Below, piece by piece: positions 1-12,800 of a stretch of DNA of 60,000 nt. The number at the start of each line of letters is the position of its first letter. The first letter of the stretch is position 1. Made by a program: the position numbers and the translations under genes. Source of the DNA: Lingula anatina (Eukaryota > Brachiopoda > Lingulata > Lingulida > Lingulidae); the NCBI RefSeq assembly GCF_001039355.2, contig NW_019775491.1, positions 865,740 to 925,739 of the forward strand. Direction: 5' to 3'. The notes under the pieces were generated by a model, which was not told the DNA's origin, did no database searches, and saw only the letters and a program-made list of their open reading frames with translations.

Positions 1-3000
1 GTTTCAAGTTCCATACACTCCTTCAATACTTTTTGAAGCTGGCATGCTTTGTGGAGAGATGAACAAAGCTTTAGAGGTCAGTAAACTTCCAAGTACTTTT
101 CATGATAATAGATAATGTCTAAGCTCTTCAAAGAATTACTGTAGATGTAGTTGGTATGAGTAACAAACTAGAGAGCTCATTAGCCAGTCTCCAAAATGTA
201 TAGCTGCAAAATTTGCGTAAGTCGTTCAAAGTTTCAGACTTTTAATTTTTGAAAAAGTAATAAAAAATGTGGAAATTAAACTTTTTTTGTCCTAATTGTC
301 ATCGGTCTCCTAATGTCGCAAGAGATTATCTTCTAGCATTTTACCACTCCATTGGCCTGAGGTCTGGTTGACTGATGAAAAATCCCAGCCCCTTCATAAA
401 AGTAGCAAGAGCCTCACTTACGAACTGTTGGACATTATCTGTACAAATAAACAATGTGAGCCAATGAGTGTCAAATATTTTGGACAACAATTGAGTGTCT
501 CTCTCATTTGTGGTAACTTTGGTCACTTCCAATGCAGGCCTTGAAAAACAGATTAGCAGTTTGCAAACTCAAGCCACAGATTTTTTAGCATGAACACCCA
601 AATTAACGACTTGAGCCACAATTTAATGCAAAATGAGCAGGCATGAGCACTACGGGACCATTACCACATATATTGGATCAATCTAATTCCATGGGGAGTC
701 TCACTAAATTGCCATCAACTTGACCAGCTTAAATGTCTGTCATGCATAGTAAAGCTGTTAGGGGGGTAATTATCTTTACCCCTAGCTGATTTGGTGAGTG
801 TGACAGACATTTAAGCCAGTTAGTTGATAGCAATTTAGGGGGAAATATATCTAAATTCTCAGACTGTTTTAGTGTTACTGCTTTTGCCAGATTAGACATT
901 CATTTTTCGGGAAATTTGCTGCCCTGCTTAATTATCATTTTTTAATTTGTTATTAGTACCACCAGCTTGTACGCTGGCGGTACTCATGGTTTTAGTCCCA
1001 ACCCGTCTCGTACGGCTCCACCGGCTCCGTTGGCTTCGTTGGCTCTGCAGGGTGTTGTGGGATACAAGTCACCGTTACCGCTTCTCCTCCTAGACCACAA
1101 GGACCTGTGTCCCCATCTCTTGGATTTAGGTCACATATCATCTCAACTTGAACCCCCTGGTATTTTTGTCTCAGTCGGTGCATTGGCCTGGGCGTGGCGC
1201 TCGTTGAAACGCACCCTTGTCAAAATTTTTGAAAATTCAATGCTAAATATCTCCCAAACCGAAGGAATTATGGGAAAAATTACTACAGAAGTCTGACAGA
1301 AAGTCATATGTATAGATTCCAAATATGCCCTGAGATTTGACTTTCGACCTTTTATTTCAAGGTCAAACAGGCCAAAATTTTCTAAAAATGGGAATTTTCT
1401 GCAAAAAAATATTTGTTTGTACCAATTTTCAGAAACTACACAGACCTAAGCTCTCATATTATGGTGAGGGGTTACAATCAGGGTCTCCTTTCATCTTTGG
1501 GAGTTTGGGGTCAATTAGTGCATTTTCATGGGAGAGGCAGCCATCAGATACTGAAACTGAATACTCTCTCTAATTCTGGTACCGTAAATGCCAGAGACCT
1601 TTTATTTTTTTTATTTTGTAGAACTTGTCAATGCCCATGGTAACTATTGAACTTGAATAGGAACTCATATACTGTGACCTTGAAATTGACCTTTGACCTA
1701 CTTTTTCACCAAGAACTGAACTTAGCATATTTTCTTGCTCCTCATATCTTCAAAACCAGCAGAGATCTGCCCAGTGTTGGCCCCAGGTTTTTTCTTTTGT
1801 CAGCATACTATGGATGCAATACTGATAACACATTTTAAAGAAAACCAATAGGTCTATTGTCTAGAAAATCACAGGAGTGATCAATGTTAGGAAAATACAG
1901 GTCAATTCCAAAATCTGCTTGATTGGACCATTAATAGTTAAGTTTTTTGCATTTATTTTGCATATTTTGAGAACTCTTGTTGATTACATTTTATAGAGCT
2001 TGTCAAGCACAAGACTGGTGGTGGTGTCCCTTGTTTTTGGTTTTCCGTACAAATGCGCTCACTCCAGCTGGTGGTACAATCTGGAGGTGGTATCGCCTCT
2101 CTGATCCTCTAGTTTTAGGAGATGTTTAATTGGGATTGTTTAAATTAATATTATACATTGTCCATGAATACCTGTTTAACAGCTGATGTTTTCCAGACAG
2201 ACTGAGAAAACTAAAAATTATCACAATTCACTTCAGGATTTTTGGCATCCCTCATATGGTAAAAGGGATCTGCTCTGGAGAATGGATAATCTTCCAAAGC
2301 TTTCAGAACTTGTTCATGTATTTGAAGATGAACAAAAGCGCAGAATAATTAGTGAGGTTATAGATGCATTTAAGACTGAAGTATTAGATAGCTTGATGGA
2401 TCTCTCAAAAGGTAAGGAGCTTCAATTTTATTTGAGATTTGTAGAAAATCAGGAAGAAATACACACTTTTTTGAATTTTCAGTTATTTGCTGAAAATTTA
2501 ATTAATTGATGATTAGTTATATCTGTAACAAATTGCTGTCAGTTGATCAACAATGTCAAAGTGACAAATTATGCTGCAGCACATGTGCTGTAAAGTCAGT
2601 GAAAAATAAATAGTCATTGAAAATGAATGGTGGGAACCTCAAAAGCTATGGGAGTCTCAGCTTGAATTTAAATCTTTGAAAGAAATCTAGAAATAAATTT
2701 TGTTTGAAAATTCCAATATTGTTCCTATAATTAAGTGGACTAGTATTTTTTATATTTTAACAAAAAATTCTTATAGGCCTAATTCTTATATTTTTGGGGC
2801 TTTACATGGCTGGGAGGCCTTCCAATATGATTGATTTGTAGCATAAATTGTGGAGACAGCAGAAGTACATCCTCTAACTTAATTTGGGAAATATAATAAA
2901 TTGGTCTATCAGCAAGGTTAATTTGAATTTTCCAATGGAAAATTTGACTTATTGATTACATATGTATGATTTAGCAAAATATTTATCATCAGTTTGATTG

Positions 3001-3460
3001 ATTTGTAGGTATAGTGCATGGAGATTTCAATGAGCAGAACATTTTGACAAGAAAAAGGCAGACCGAAGATGAAGTAGAGGTTACTTACAACGTGTGTGGC
3101 GTAATTGATGTTGGAGACTCACATTATGGTTGTTACGCCTTTGAAGTAGCCATTGGAATGGCATACATGATGATAGAATCAAAAGTCATTGATCCTTTGC
3201 TTGCAGGTGGGCATTTTCTTGCAGGATATTTACAGGTCCGTCAACTTACCAGCAAGGAAATGGATGTACTATGGATATGTGTTGCTGCTAGACTTGCCCA
3301 GTCATTGACCTATGGATGGGATGGATACTTGAAAGACAAAAGAAATACCTATTTATTAGTAACCCAAGAGAGTGGCTGGAGGATTATGGATAAATTGTGG
3401 GCTACAAGCAAAGCAGATTTAAATACTAAATGGAAGGCTGTCATTGATTCTTACCATTAG
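1..3460 (+). CDS. HYKK: Hydroxylysine kinase-like gene, copy 1 (5' end outside window)
   Basis: Partial gene of the aminoglycoside-phosphotransferase (APH) fold family, closest to animal HYKK/AGPHD1. The family uses GTP to phosphorylate 5-hydroxy-L-lysine in lysine breakdown. Visible exons are 1-76 (entering from outside, donor at 77), 2237-2411 (175 bp) and 3009-3460, ending in TAG. Acceptors and donors are canonical, and the phases join cleanly (phase 0, then phase 1). The last exon carries the catalytic loop HGDFNEQNIL (the HxDxxxxN motif) and the following metal-binding segment IDVGD, then YAFEVAIGMAYMMIESK, a strongly conserved HYKK stretch. The N-terminal kinase lobe lies before the window. 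Exon sizes and phases equal those of the paralogue at 9827-13860, so this is a tandem duplicate, and both junction motifs look intact. Family call is firm; the substrate is inferred from the family. Confidence 0.88.
649..875. repeat. Foldback MITE, family A, copy in HYKK1 intron
   Basis: Imperfect palindromic element starting near GGGACCATTACCACA. The left half contains GAGTCTCACTAAATTGC and CTTAAATGTCTGTCA. The right half contains the inverted counterparts TGACAGACATTTAAG and GATAGCAATTTAG. Related copies lie at about 4830-5400, 21090-21235, 33280-33425 and 48173-48423. No coding capacity is seen. Edges are approximate. Confidence 0.7.
1243..1371 (+). repeat. Dispersed repeat, family B (plus orientation)
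   Basis: About 130 bp containing GAAGGAATTATGG, GAAAGTCAT and a TTTGAC/CAAGGTCAAA end. It matches, in inverted orientation, the segment at 14272-14390 downstream of the second HYKK gene. A further related GACCTTGAAATTGACCTTTGACC string occurs near 1676-1700, so the HYKK1 intron holds more than one piece of this family. No ORF or terminal inverted repeats are evident. Confidence 0.6.
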
Positions 3461-3651
3461 TTTGGCTTTTACCTGGGTACATTCTGCAGGTCTTCTTACA
3501 GATTTCCAAATGATCTCCAGAAGCGATTTGTCTAATTTCTAGTAGAATATTTGAGTTGGGTCCCCACCCAAGAGGTACCTGTAGTAATTTAGGGTACTTG
3601 GTCTCATGCTGGAACATGTATATGTGGTGATTGCATACTTTCATCTAGAGA

Positions 3652-3717
3652 GCTACAGAGACAAACAGAGACAAACCTAGATTACAGAGACAAACCTAGA
3701 GACAAACCTAGATTACA
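3652..3717. repeat. Short tandem repeat (AGAGACAAACCTAGATTAC type)
   Basis: The unit AGAGACAAACCTAGATTAC and shortened forms of it repeat about four times head to tail. It lies shortly after the HYKK1 stop codon. No function is evident. Confidence 0.7.
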
Positions 3718-4829
3718 TTTGCCATGTGGCGTCCGTATATCTTGTGCTGCTGGCTAATTCCTTTGCGTCTGTGTCCGTAGCCTTTTTGACAAATTTGGAA
3801 AATCGTAAGCCTGTAGGTCATAACATTAGCGTAGATGGCATTGAACAGTTCCCATACGGGTACTGTTCGGTGGACTTGCGGTGATCATCATAATGGTGAA
3901 ACAGACGGACCACACTGGCGTAGTCTCTAACACTAAATATGCTAAAACTTAATGTCATTCGCTTGCATAATTTTGATATTGTACTTTTGACCACACGGGT
4001 GAAAAATCGTAGGGGGGACCGGTGCACCGACGTTCAAGGAAGTCGCACTGATTGCGTACGGCAACTGCACAGACTGAAAGGACTTCGTACCAACACTTTT
4101 CAACTGAAAACGTGATTTTTTTACTGCGTAACCTCAAGGTTATGTTGGAGAATTAAATGACACGGCACCTGTGTGTTATGTACCCGTAACCACTAACGAT
4201 GTCAAAAAATCGCACGGAAAGTCTTATGCGATTTCATCGTACGGCACCCGCGGAAAATGTTTTACCAGCTTGCGTCTAGATGTAATGGATCATGTCAGGA
4301 GAGCTACAGGCTTTACTGAAGGCTACTGTAAATTGCTACGCTTTTCCAAATAATGTAAAACATTACGTTAGAATCGCAAATTTTCCATGTTACAGGAAGG
4401 TTGTAAACACATGCATGTGCCAATCATTGATTGCTACTTATTAAGTACTTATATGAAGTTTTTGGGGTCAAACTGTTACTTGATTTTAATTAGCTTAATT
4501 GAATAATTCAGGTAATTAGTTTTACATTATCATTCATGTGAAATTTTGAGACAATCAAAGACGTAACGTTTATGAAATCTTGTTATATTTTAAGAACCAA
4601 AGATTTTCCCTTCTTATTGGTCAGATGACTGTAATGCATTCATGCGCGCGCACACACATGCACTTATTTAGATTATATTTTTGTTTTAATAATTTGATAA
4701 ATTTAATTTTGACAACATGATTTGATAAGTATTATCATATAGAATAAAACCTTTTAAAATAAAATATTTGAATCCAATATTTTGATTTTATATTTTTGAC
4801 ATTGAAGTAGGGAGATTTTGACTGGGTTC

Positions 4830-5400
4830 CCACCCCTAGATTGATCTAACAGGATCGGTCCATCTCCACGGGGTCCCTCGATCAATATTGCTTTCAGCCC
4901 AAGCGGCTTAGACGTCTGGGACGCCCACTAAAGCTGCTAAACGATAGTTAATTACTCCTATCAGCCTCAGCAGGCGTGACAGACATCTAAGGGCGCATTC
5001 CCATAGATTTTAGATCGATCTATCCCCGTGAGGAGTCTCACTAGATTACTGATAGATAATCCGGCTTAAATGTCCGTCCCGCCTACTACAAGCTGTAAGG
5101 GGGTAATTAACTTTCGTGCCCGCTTGGCTGACAGCTATTTAGCGTGAACCCGCAGGAGTTAGGTCGATCTAGTTGCACCCACAGGTTTTAGATCGATCTC
5201 TCCCTGTGGGGAGTCTCACTAGATTACTGTCAGCTTAGCCGCTTAAGCGTCTGTCCCGCCTACTAAAAGCTGTAAAGGGGTAAATAACTACTGTGCGCGC
5301 TCGGCTGACATCAATTTAGCGTGAACCCCCAGGGAATTAGGTCGATCTAGATGGATCTATCTAAATCTATGGGAATCCACTCTAAGCCGCCCAAGTAAAT
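4830..5400. repeat. Composite array of family A foldback MITEs
   Basis: At least two similar units follow one another, each with TTAGATCGATCT, GAGTCTCACTAGATTACTG, GTCTGTCCCGCCTACTA and a right part AATTTAGCGTGAACCC. The whole is bounded by GGGAATCCAC-like ends that recall the GGGAATGGTCCC end of the copy at 48173-48423. The units differ from each other, so the array is old or nested. It is richer in CpG than its surroundings. Confidence 0.6.
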
Positions 5401-7851
5401 TGCAATTACGCGAGAATCCCCTCGGAGATAGTTCGATCCAAAGTTAGTAAGATAGGGTCTGGGAATGGTCTCTTTGAAGTATGAAATAAAATGTGTATGC
5501 TTACATTCTCTTGCATATGGGAGTACCGTATTAACTAGAGATGCAATTTCACCTACTTACTCCACCTGTCGTACATCCTTCCTTAAATGTTGTTTGTACA
5601 TGGTTTAGTAACAAACACTTTAAAACAACCGCACCTTAAGATGATCAAACTCGAAATAGAAAATCGTTTATATTTTTTAAAAGAGAGTAGGACTTGGTGA
5701 ACGGCTCTCTTTGAACAATAGATGCTATATTCTACCTTTACTTCTTTTATTTCGATTAACGATATAATTATAAAATACAAACGCTTGATTTAAATTAAGT
5801 TTATCATGAGGACATAAAAATCTTTAATTGTGACTTCGTGAGTGTTCGTTGACGCTTGCAAAGCAAGGATGCATTGTGCTTGTAACAAGATAAATTATCC
5901 AAGACATGGGTATTTCTAATTTTGCAACATTTTAAAGCCAATTTTTGCTTTAAAAATGATAGAAATATAATCGTTTAAACATCTTGAGGTAAATTACTAC
6001 GTTTGTGCACAGTTCATAGAGTCTTTGACATGGCATTCCGTACCCAGAATGAAGATAAGGGGCACTGCGCTCAAGTATTAGTGCAAGAGTATATGTGTGT
6101 AATCAAAAGAAATGTGTTAGCCCTCAGTTTCTGGTACTGCATTTCCTAAATGAAAAAAAAAGAAAACTCGCGGACTGGGTCTCGTCCCAGAAAGTACTAA
6201 TATGTTATTACCAGATATGGGCCCCTCTTGTCTTGCTAATACTAAAAGGTACTTTCGCTTTTTTTTTTCTTTTGACTTAGATTTAGATTTCTTTAGATCC
6301 AGCTCTGTTGAAGTTTTTGAAAACAATCCTTTTAGTAGGGTTTTTAACTTACAGATTCATCTTAAATGTGACATTTTCGAAGTACACTTCAAATAAAGAT
6401 TAGATAATGCGACACAAAGCTGTTCACGGTTTTATTACCCTCAATTTACCACAAACGTCTTTAACCAGTCTGATGACTAAAGCGTTTTTTTAAAATCACC
6501 TTTTTTACATACGAATTACCCCCAAAGTGGCAGTCAGATATACTACTGGAAGTAGTGAGCTAACATCACGAAGAAGTGTTCTTTACTGTATGCACTGGGT
6601 CACTCACAATGCTGTCACGCATGCCTGGAAGCTGAAGCAACAAAGAAATCAGATAATGTACAATTTTATATGAAAGTGACCTCAACGGACCCTGCGATTG
6701 ACCCTCTACAGAAAACTTGCTCTTTATGTAAAATCGAAATATTTAGATCATGTCAACATACCATAACCATTTACAGTCCACTGAGATGAGATTATTAGAC
6801 CTGCTTCACAAAAGGAATATTTCAGACGGATATAGTTGTTTTTAATGAACTGCTACAGATTTATTCTAAACTGAAGAAAAAGCCTAGCTAAGACCGCGTA
6901 AAGGTATACACGTGAACTGGACTGGACTGCGTGTTAAACCTGCCCTATATTGCAAATCTGGTCATATCATCTCTAACCAGTCTGGTCATCCAAGTGGCAA
7001 GAACGGGTGAAGGCTCGAGCACTGGCGTAGACGTGGAGAAGGTCGCTGAGAGGTGAGGTTATATTTGTTTTGATAAAATATACAAAGAAGATTATTCATC
7101 TTTCTAGAGATTATCATTACGCGTGACGCATGAATATGTGACAGTGACGGGAAAACCCACTATGATTGACTTCTAATCAATAAGTAAAAGGAGACGAGTA
7201 CTATTTATCTCTGCATGTGCTAGTGCATGTACAATTGTTACAATGTGTAGATCTCTTTATGGCTGTTATATGTGTATGCACCTCCTGCAAATGCAAGCAA
7301 TCGACCAGTACAAGTATAATCATGCTAATAATTGGGTGGAGCCAGACGCTGTCAAGGGGATACACATGATAAAGTCGGTCTAAATCTTCATTTGTAAAAA
7401 CTTTGCGTCAGATTTCGCTGCTTCAAGTTTGGTGTCAAAAGTAACAGCATATTGGTGTCACTTTTTTGATCCATTCTTTTCTTTTATAACAACAGCGAAA
7501 CAACAAAGTGAGAAAGTAGGCCTAAAGTAGATATAAAGACTTATTCGTCTGCAAGAAATTACCATTAACATTAACTTGCTAGTTAATAGCATGGCAGGTC
7601 TGTATTAATTTTGTCGGAGACTTGTCTTCTTCGAAAACCACAAATGTGCTTCCTTTTTCTGTTTCTGTTCCAACAATGGAAACTGGTGTTTACAAGCACG
7701 TACATGACCTTAGCAGCAACGTCGAGATATAAAAAACCATTATAAATGTTCAAGCAATGTTTTTCACTATACTTGGTGTGCTTATTTTTCAAAATACTGC
7801 AGCAAAGTTTACATACATGTATACAGACAAAGACGCAATACGGTCTGTCAT

Positions 7852-8520
7852 TTAACGATCGCTAATATATGATCCATTTTCGAAATACACGATCAAATTT
7901 CGTCGCATTGGAATTGTTAAGATGAAAGTTATCTCTTTTTTTAACTTGATGGCCTTGAAATTATTCTATAATGCAAACGAAGTTATGTTAAAACTTAATC
8001 TTGGTGCATATAAATAGGCCTACACGGTGGCAATTCTGAGCAGTTTTGATTTCCTATCAATTTTATATGGTTTTTGTATTGTGCATTTGTACAAAAACAC
8101 AAGGACGTTTTTGCCACTGTTAGAGGAAGATACAAGTAACTCCATAAATACAGTTTGATTTCATGTTTATGCATGTTTGTTCAATCATGAGATAGCGTAG
8201 GGCCTACCATTGGTCGGACTCTTTTAATGTCATTAAAGTTCGGCGTTTTGTCGAACCCAATTTTATGGTAAATATGGCTTTTAAGTTGCTTTCCCAAATT
8301 TCACAAATAGTGGGTGTCCAGGTGTCTCTCCATTTCTTAGGAAGAGGGAGGTAAGTTTCGGCTCTGGCATCCATTTGTAATAAATGGGTTGACTGGATTC
8401 TGATTAATGAGCTTTATCAATATATTTCACGATACATATCGCCCGGAGCCTAACTGAGCTTTAGAAAAAGTATGCCAGTCCTTATTTTTAGTCCCTCTGG
8501 AAATTGAAAATATGTACCTT
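7852..8520. repeat. Direct duplication left of the N at 8521, copy A
   Basis: A 669-bp segment almost identical to 8541-9201. Differences are a few substitutions (for example TTAACGATCGCTAA versus TTAACGATCGTTAA), one T-run change and a 7-bp indel near 8200. Copy A stops exactly at the ambiguous base. This pattern is typical of two unmerged overlapping contig ends or haplotypes. It is noncoding. Confidence 0.9.
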
Positions 8521-8521
8521 N
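8521..8521. other. Single ambiguous base (assembly junction)
   Basis: One N lies between the two copies of the 0.67 kb segment. About 20 bases after the N are not part of the duplication. Probably a scaffold join of unknown true length. Confidence 0.85.
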
Positions 8522-8540
8522 ATCTACCTTAAGTCGAAAC

Positions 8541-9201
8541 TTAACGATCGTTAATATATGATCCATTTTCGAAATACACGATCAAATTTCGTCGCATTGG
8601 AATTGTTAAGATGAAAGTTATCTCTTTTTTAACTTGATGGCCTTGAAATTATTCTATAATGCAAACGAAGTTATGTTAAAACTTAATCTTGGTGCATATA
8701 AATAGGCCTACACGGTGGCAATTCTGAGCAGTTTTGATTTCCTATCAATTTTATATGGTTTTTGTATTGTGCATTTGTACAAAAACACAAGGACGTTTTT
8801 GCCACTGTTAGAGGAAGATACAAGTAACTCCATAAATACAGTTTGATTTCATGTTTATGCATGTTTGTTCAATCATGAGATAGCGTACCATTGGTCGGAC
8901 TCTTTTAATGTCATTAAAGTTCGGCGTTTTGTCGAACCCAATTTTATGGTAAATATGGCTTTTAAGTTGCTTTCCCAAATTTCACAAATAGTGGGTGTCC
9001 AGGTGTCTCTCCATTTCTTAGGAAGAGGGAGGTAAGTTTCGGCTCTGGCATCCATTTGTAATAAATGGGTTGACTGGATTCTGATTAATGAGCTTTATCA
9101 ATATATTTCACGATACATATCGCCCGGAGCCTAACTGAGCTTTAGAAAAAGTATGCCAGTCCTTATTTTTAGTCACTCTGGAAATTGAAAATATGTACCT
9201 T
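8541..9201. repeat. Direct duplication right of the N at 8521, copy B
   Basis: A 661-bp near-identical copy of 7852-8520. The sequence continues past 9201 into unique DNA while copy A breaks off at the N, as expected for overlapping contig ends. Confidence 0.9.
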
Positions 9202-9826
9202 TAACTTCCAATAATGCTCATAGGTAACACGCATTTGGATGTTTTATAAAGTGCCTTTTTTGGCTATTGATATAACTCCCTAGGGGCACAGTTTCCATCC
9301 ATATATTAAAATATAAAGCATTATTGTAACTCCTGATCACAGATTTGATTATGATTATTTAATCTTATATGCAACAATCAATATTGTGTCATGTTGACTG
9401 ATTGTTTGTAATTCCATAATACGTTAATTGAATAGTCTATCTTGCGAAACGGATAAACTAAGTCTAATAGTAATTATCAATTTGCATTTAAGTTTTCCGT
9501 TTGCCTTGTTATTTGTATGCATCGTGACGTTTGTTTTGTACAAGATGTAGTCGTGCTACAAAAATGTATATAGCATGTCCAGCATTTTTACAGTGACACA
9601 TTGAAAAATTAAAGATGTCTACTAGGCCACATTTTAAGTATTTTAAATGCAACAACTGTGACAAGTTATGTGCCATTTGCTGTTTGGATCGCCAGCCGGA
9701 TGGTGGCGTACAAGTCAGTCTTATCTTGAAAGTAACAGTTTTTTATCTTTCTGCCCACCTTCCTGGTAGGAAAATCCGGGATCCATCAATAAAATAGTCA
9801 CAAATTAACGGATTCTCTGTTCAGCA

Positions 9827-12800
9827 ATGGCGGAAAGAAGACCTCTGGAACGGGTAGTTCGTCCATGTATAACAGACACAGTTGCAGTAAGATTGGTGAA
9901 GACTTTGTATGGATTAACCACTTCCAGCATCCACAAATTGGATGGTTATGATGACCAGAATTTCCATGTGAAGGTTCAGCCATGTTCCACCAATCCATTT
10001 ATTCCCGAAGTCTGGCCTCATGGTTACGTTCTGAAAATACTGAATGCCATCGATTCTGAAGAACCTGAACACGTGGGTAGGTTTTTTTACTGATTGTTAA
10101 AGGGATAATAACTCTTCGAATGAGGTCTATATTTCACAATAAAAACATTGTGAATAACTCATAGAAATATAATATATTCTGTTTTACGACAAAAACAGCA
10201 GTTATAGCTATTATTCTGATATCTGAGCTTGTCTTCAGATCACGTGACCTCCATTGATGGCTATACTCTGTTATATAATCTCTTAAGAGATTTTAACAAA
10301 AAACCAAACTTGGAAATAAACCAGGGACTAACTTTGAATGTAAAAATGGATTCATTAACTATTGGTAAGTATGGGGAAATTGTTGTTTACTCTAGGAAAA
10401 TTCATTTTTTGGCAAAACGAAGAGTTATTATCCCTTTAACTTTTATATCATACGATTACAGTAGTTGGGTTGTTTGTGAATTTTTTTTAAATGCTGATTA
10501 AAAAAATATTATTGTACAATTTTATTTGGCTGTTCACTGTTGAAGATAAAAATATGTCGTTTCAGATGGACGAACTGAACTTTTGAAGCATTTAAATAAC
10601 AAAAAGATAAAAGTGGATGGTGAGATAATGCAAGTCCCTTTGCCAGTGCAAAATATCCATGGGAAATACTGGTCCAGAGAGAAACTGCACAATCAACTAG
10701 AAGAAAATAATAAAGATACGAAAGGTGAAGGAATCGATGTTTGATGGGCAGGCTTGTTTCTGGATCTGACCTTACTTTGACAATTAATTATATGTCTGTT
10801 GGGGTAAAACGTTCCAAAATTTACTTCTTCAATACAATATGATGACATAACACAGACCCGACAAAAGCATTGCAAACTATCAAATGCATTGAAAATGGAG
10901 GTAGCCCCTAAATCTGGTGAAATTTGTGCTTTGTATTCTATAATACTGATGGCGGTGGAAGTTAAATCATAAGCAATATTTAACATTTTTATTCCACATA
11001 AAATAAAAGCATAAAATAAGTAAATATCAGTTGTTTGTGAAAACCATAGGTGAATGCATAATGGATTTTATCCACCTTGGAAGGGAATAGTATAGGCGTT
11101 GTATTCTTTCAATATGTGTATTGTCAGCAGTTGTGAAAACTTCTTGGCGGAGAGTATTTCTGCGGTTGGATCGACCTTTCAGGATAATCTGTCTATAATT
11201 GTTGGGTTATGTCTGTGCAGACAAATTCACCCTGCTTTAACCCTTCTGAAGTATCGAGCTCTATCTTATTGGAGTATGTCCTGAACACTCGTCGTCCTCG
11301 GAAATAAAGGTGTAGTTGTGACCTCCACTGGTGTTTTTAATATTGCCAAAATGTCTTCCAAAACACATTCGTAAATTTTGTGGTCTGTATTACTAGCAGA
11401 ACTAACTCTATACGGCCTATAAAATGTCTTATAACGGCAGAGTAGCCAGTCCCAAAGGGTTAATGCAGTTCAGGGATCTTGTCAGACGCAAACTTGCCCA
11501 TATCACTTGCTTTCTGGTAACCCATCTGGCTATTCTTCTCCTGTTCTATGAAGACTCTACTCAGACTTCTCATAAAAACCCTAAGGCACGGGTAGTTTTG
11601 GGTGTAGTTTCCCTCAGGTTGTGACACTAAAATGTAACCAGAATCTCAGGTTGAATCGTCTTAGTCTTTTGTGAGAAAAAACACGTTTCACGTCTCTTTA
11701 TTGTTTTCTTTGCAGTTCGGCGCACGTGTCTATTTGGAATCCCACTGAAAGCCGTTTTCATGTGATTTACGCTTTTTCTGAAGTCTTTTACTCTTAAAAC
11801 AATATGTTGACACGACAAGTAGCAAACAACAATTCTGTTGACAGCCACGCCTTCCAGCAGTGATGATTTCATGGTACTGGTGATTTTTAAGATCACGTAA
11901 TTTATCATTCTTTTCCAATATTTCTGGTAGTGTTTCGGGAGTAATCAACAACTTTTCTCGTCAATATGAGCAAATATCATCAACCATACCCCGTCTGAAA
12001 ATAGGCTATATGCAACACGTTGTTGTCGGGACTGTGTATGTCATTATTTCATGGTATTGCCTTTCCGTTCAAAAGGTTTGACGTTTGACGTTCAATACAA
12101 AAAATGACACACTAAGTCGAAACTGCAATCTCACAATTAGGCCTACGATAATTCATTGAATTTTTCCAAATAAAAGCAAGTAATCATAAATCTTTCGAAA
12201 ACTCAGTTTTGTCTTATAAATCCAATATTTGCTTTTTTTGTCTATTGAATCACCGAGTCTATCCAATTGCTGCAGCTTTCGTACGTGATAATGATAACAT
12301 TTTCAGCTAGGATGGGGAAACATATCTTAGCATTTAGACAACATTAAAATTCTTTCACAACTTGTGTCTGAATTTAAGTCTCATTTTATATACATGATGT
12401 TCTAGAAAATGTATGCCTTGGTCATTCCACTTCATTTATTTCAACAAATTATGGTTTTAGGTGTTCCATACGATTACTATATTGTCCGCATGTTCCGCTT
12501 TGTTCTTGGTACGACGTTGGATCAAGTCCCACTCACTCCTGCAATATTATTTCAAACTGGTAAGCTGTGTGGAGAGATTAACAAGGCATTAGAGGTGAGG
12601 AAAGCTTCATGGTACAGCTTCACATCATTACTAGCTTTTGTCTTTCTTTAAGCCGAGCTGAGATTGCTGGGTCCAGTTTCACAGGCCAAGGTTCATTTAC
12701 GAAAATCCCATTCAATAATAAAAAGTCATACTAGCCTTTAATTCAGCAGGTAAAAAAAAACCAAGAATATTAACAACATACCTTCTTAAATTATTAACTT

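Larger units (their letters stand above)
3461..9826. other. Intergenic region between the two HYKK genes
   Basis: About 6.4 kb with no supportable gene. Open frames here are short, lack splice-consistent extensions and match no family I recognise. It holds a small tandem repeat at 3652-3717, a composite MITE cluster around 4830-5400, a 0.67 kb segment present twice on either side of the N at 8521, and otherwise unremarkable AT-rich DNA. The promoter of the second HYKK gene should lie at its right end, but no clear core element is visible. Confidence 0.6.

Noticed and set aside
967-1296. 109-codon Pro/Leu-rich open frame in the HYKK1 intron
   Set aside because: Overlaps dispersed repeat sequence, has opposing frames of similar length and no family match or splice support.
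9615-9797. Short frame with CNNCDKLCAICC resembling a zinc finger
   Set aside because: Only a few clustered cysteines, no His or proper spacing, no flanking conserved sequence; too close to the HYKK2 start and not spliced to it in frame.
10229-10501. Open frame that could be read as an extra HYKK exon (in frame after 10076 through an AG at 10238)
   Set aside because: It lies inside the family C MITE, whose inverted copy at 15945-16266 carries the same frame. Splicing 10076 to 10566 keeps the HYKK alignment and does not need it.
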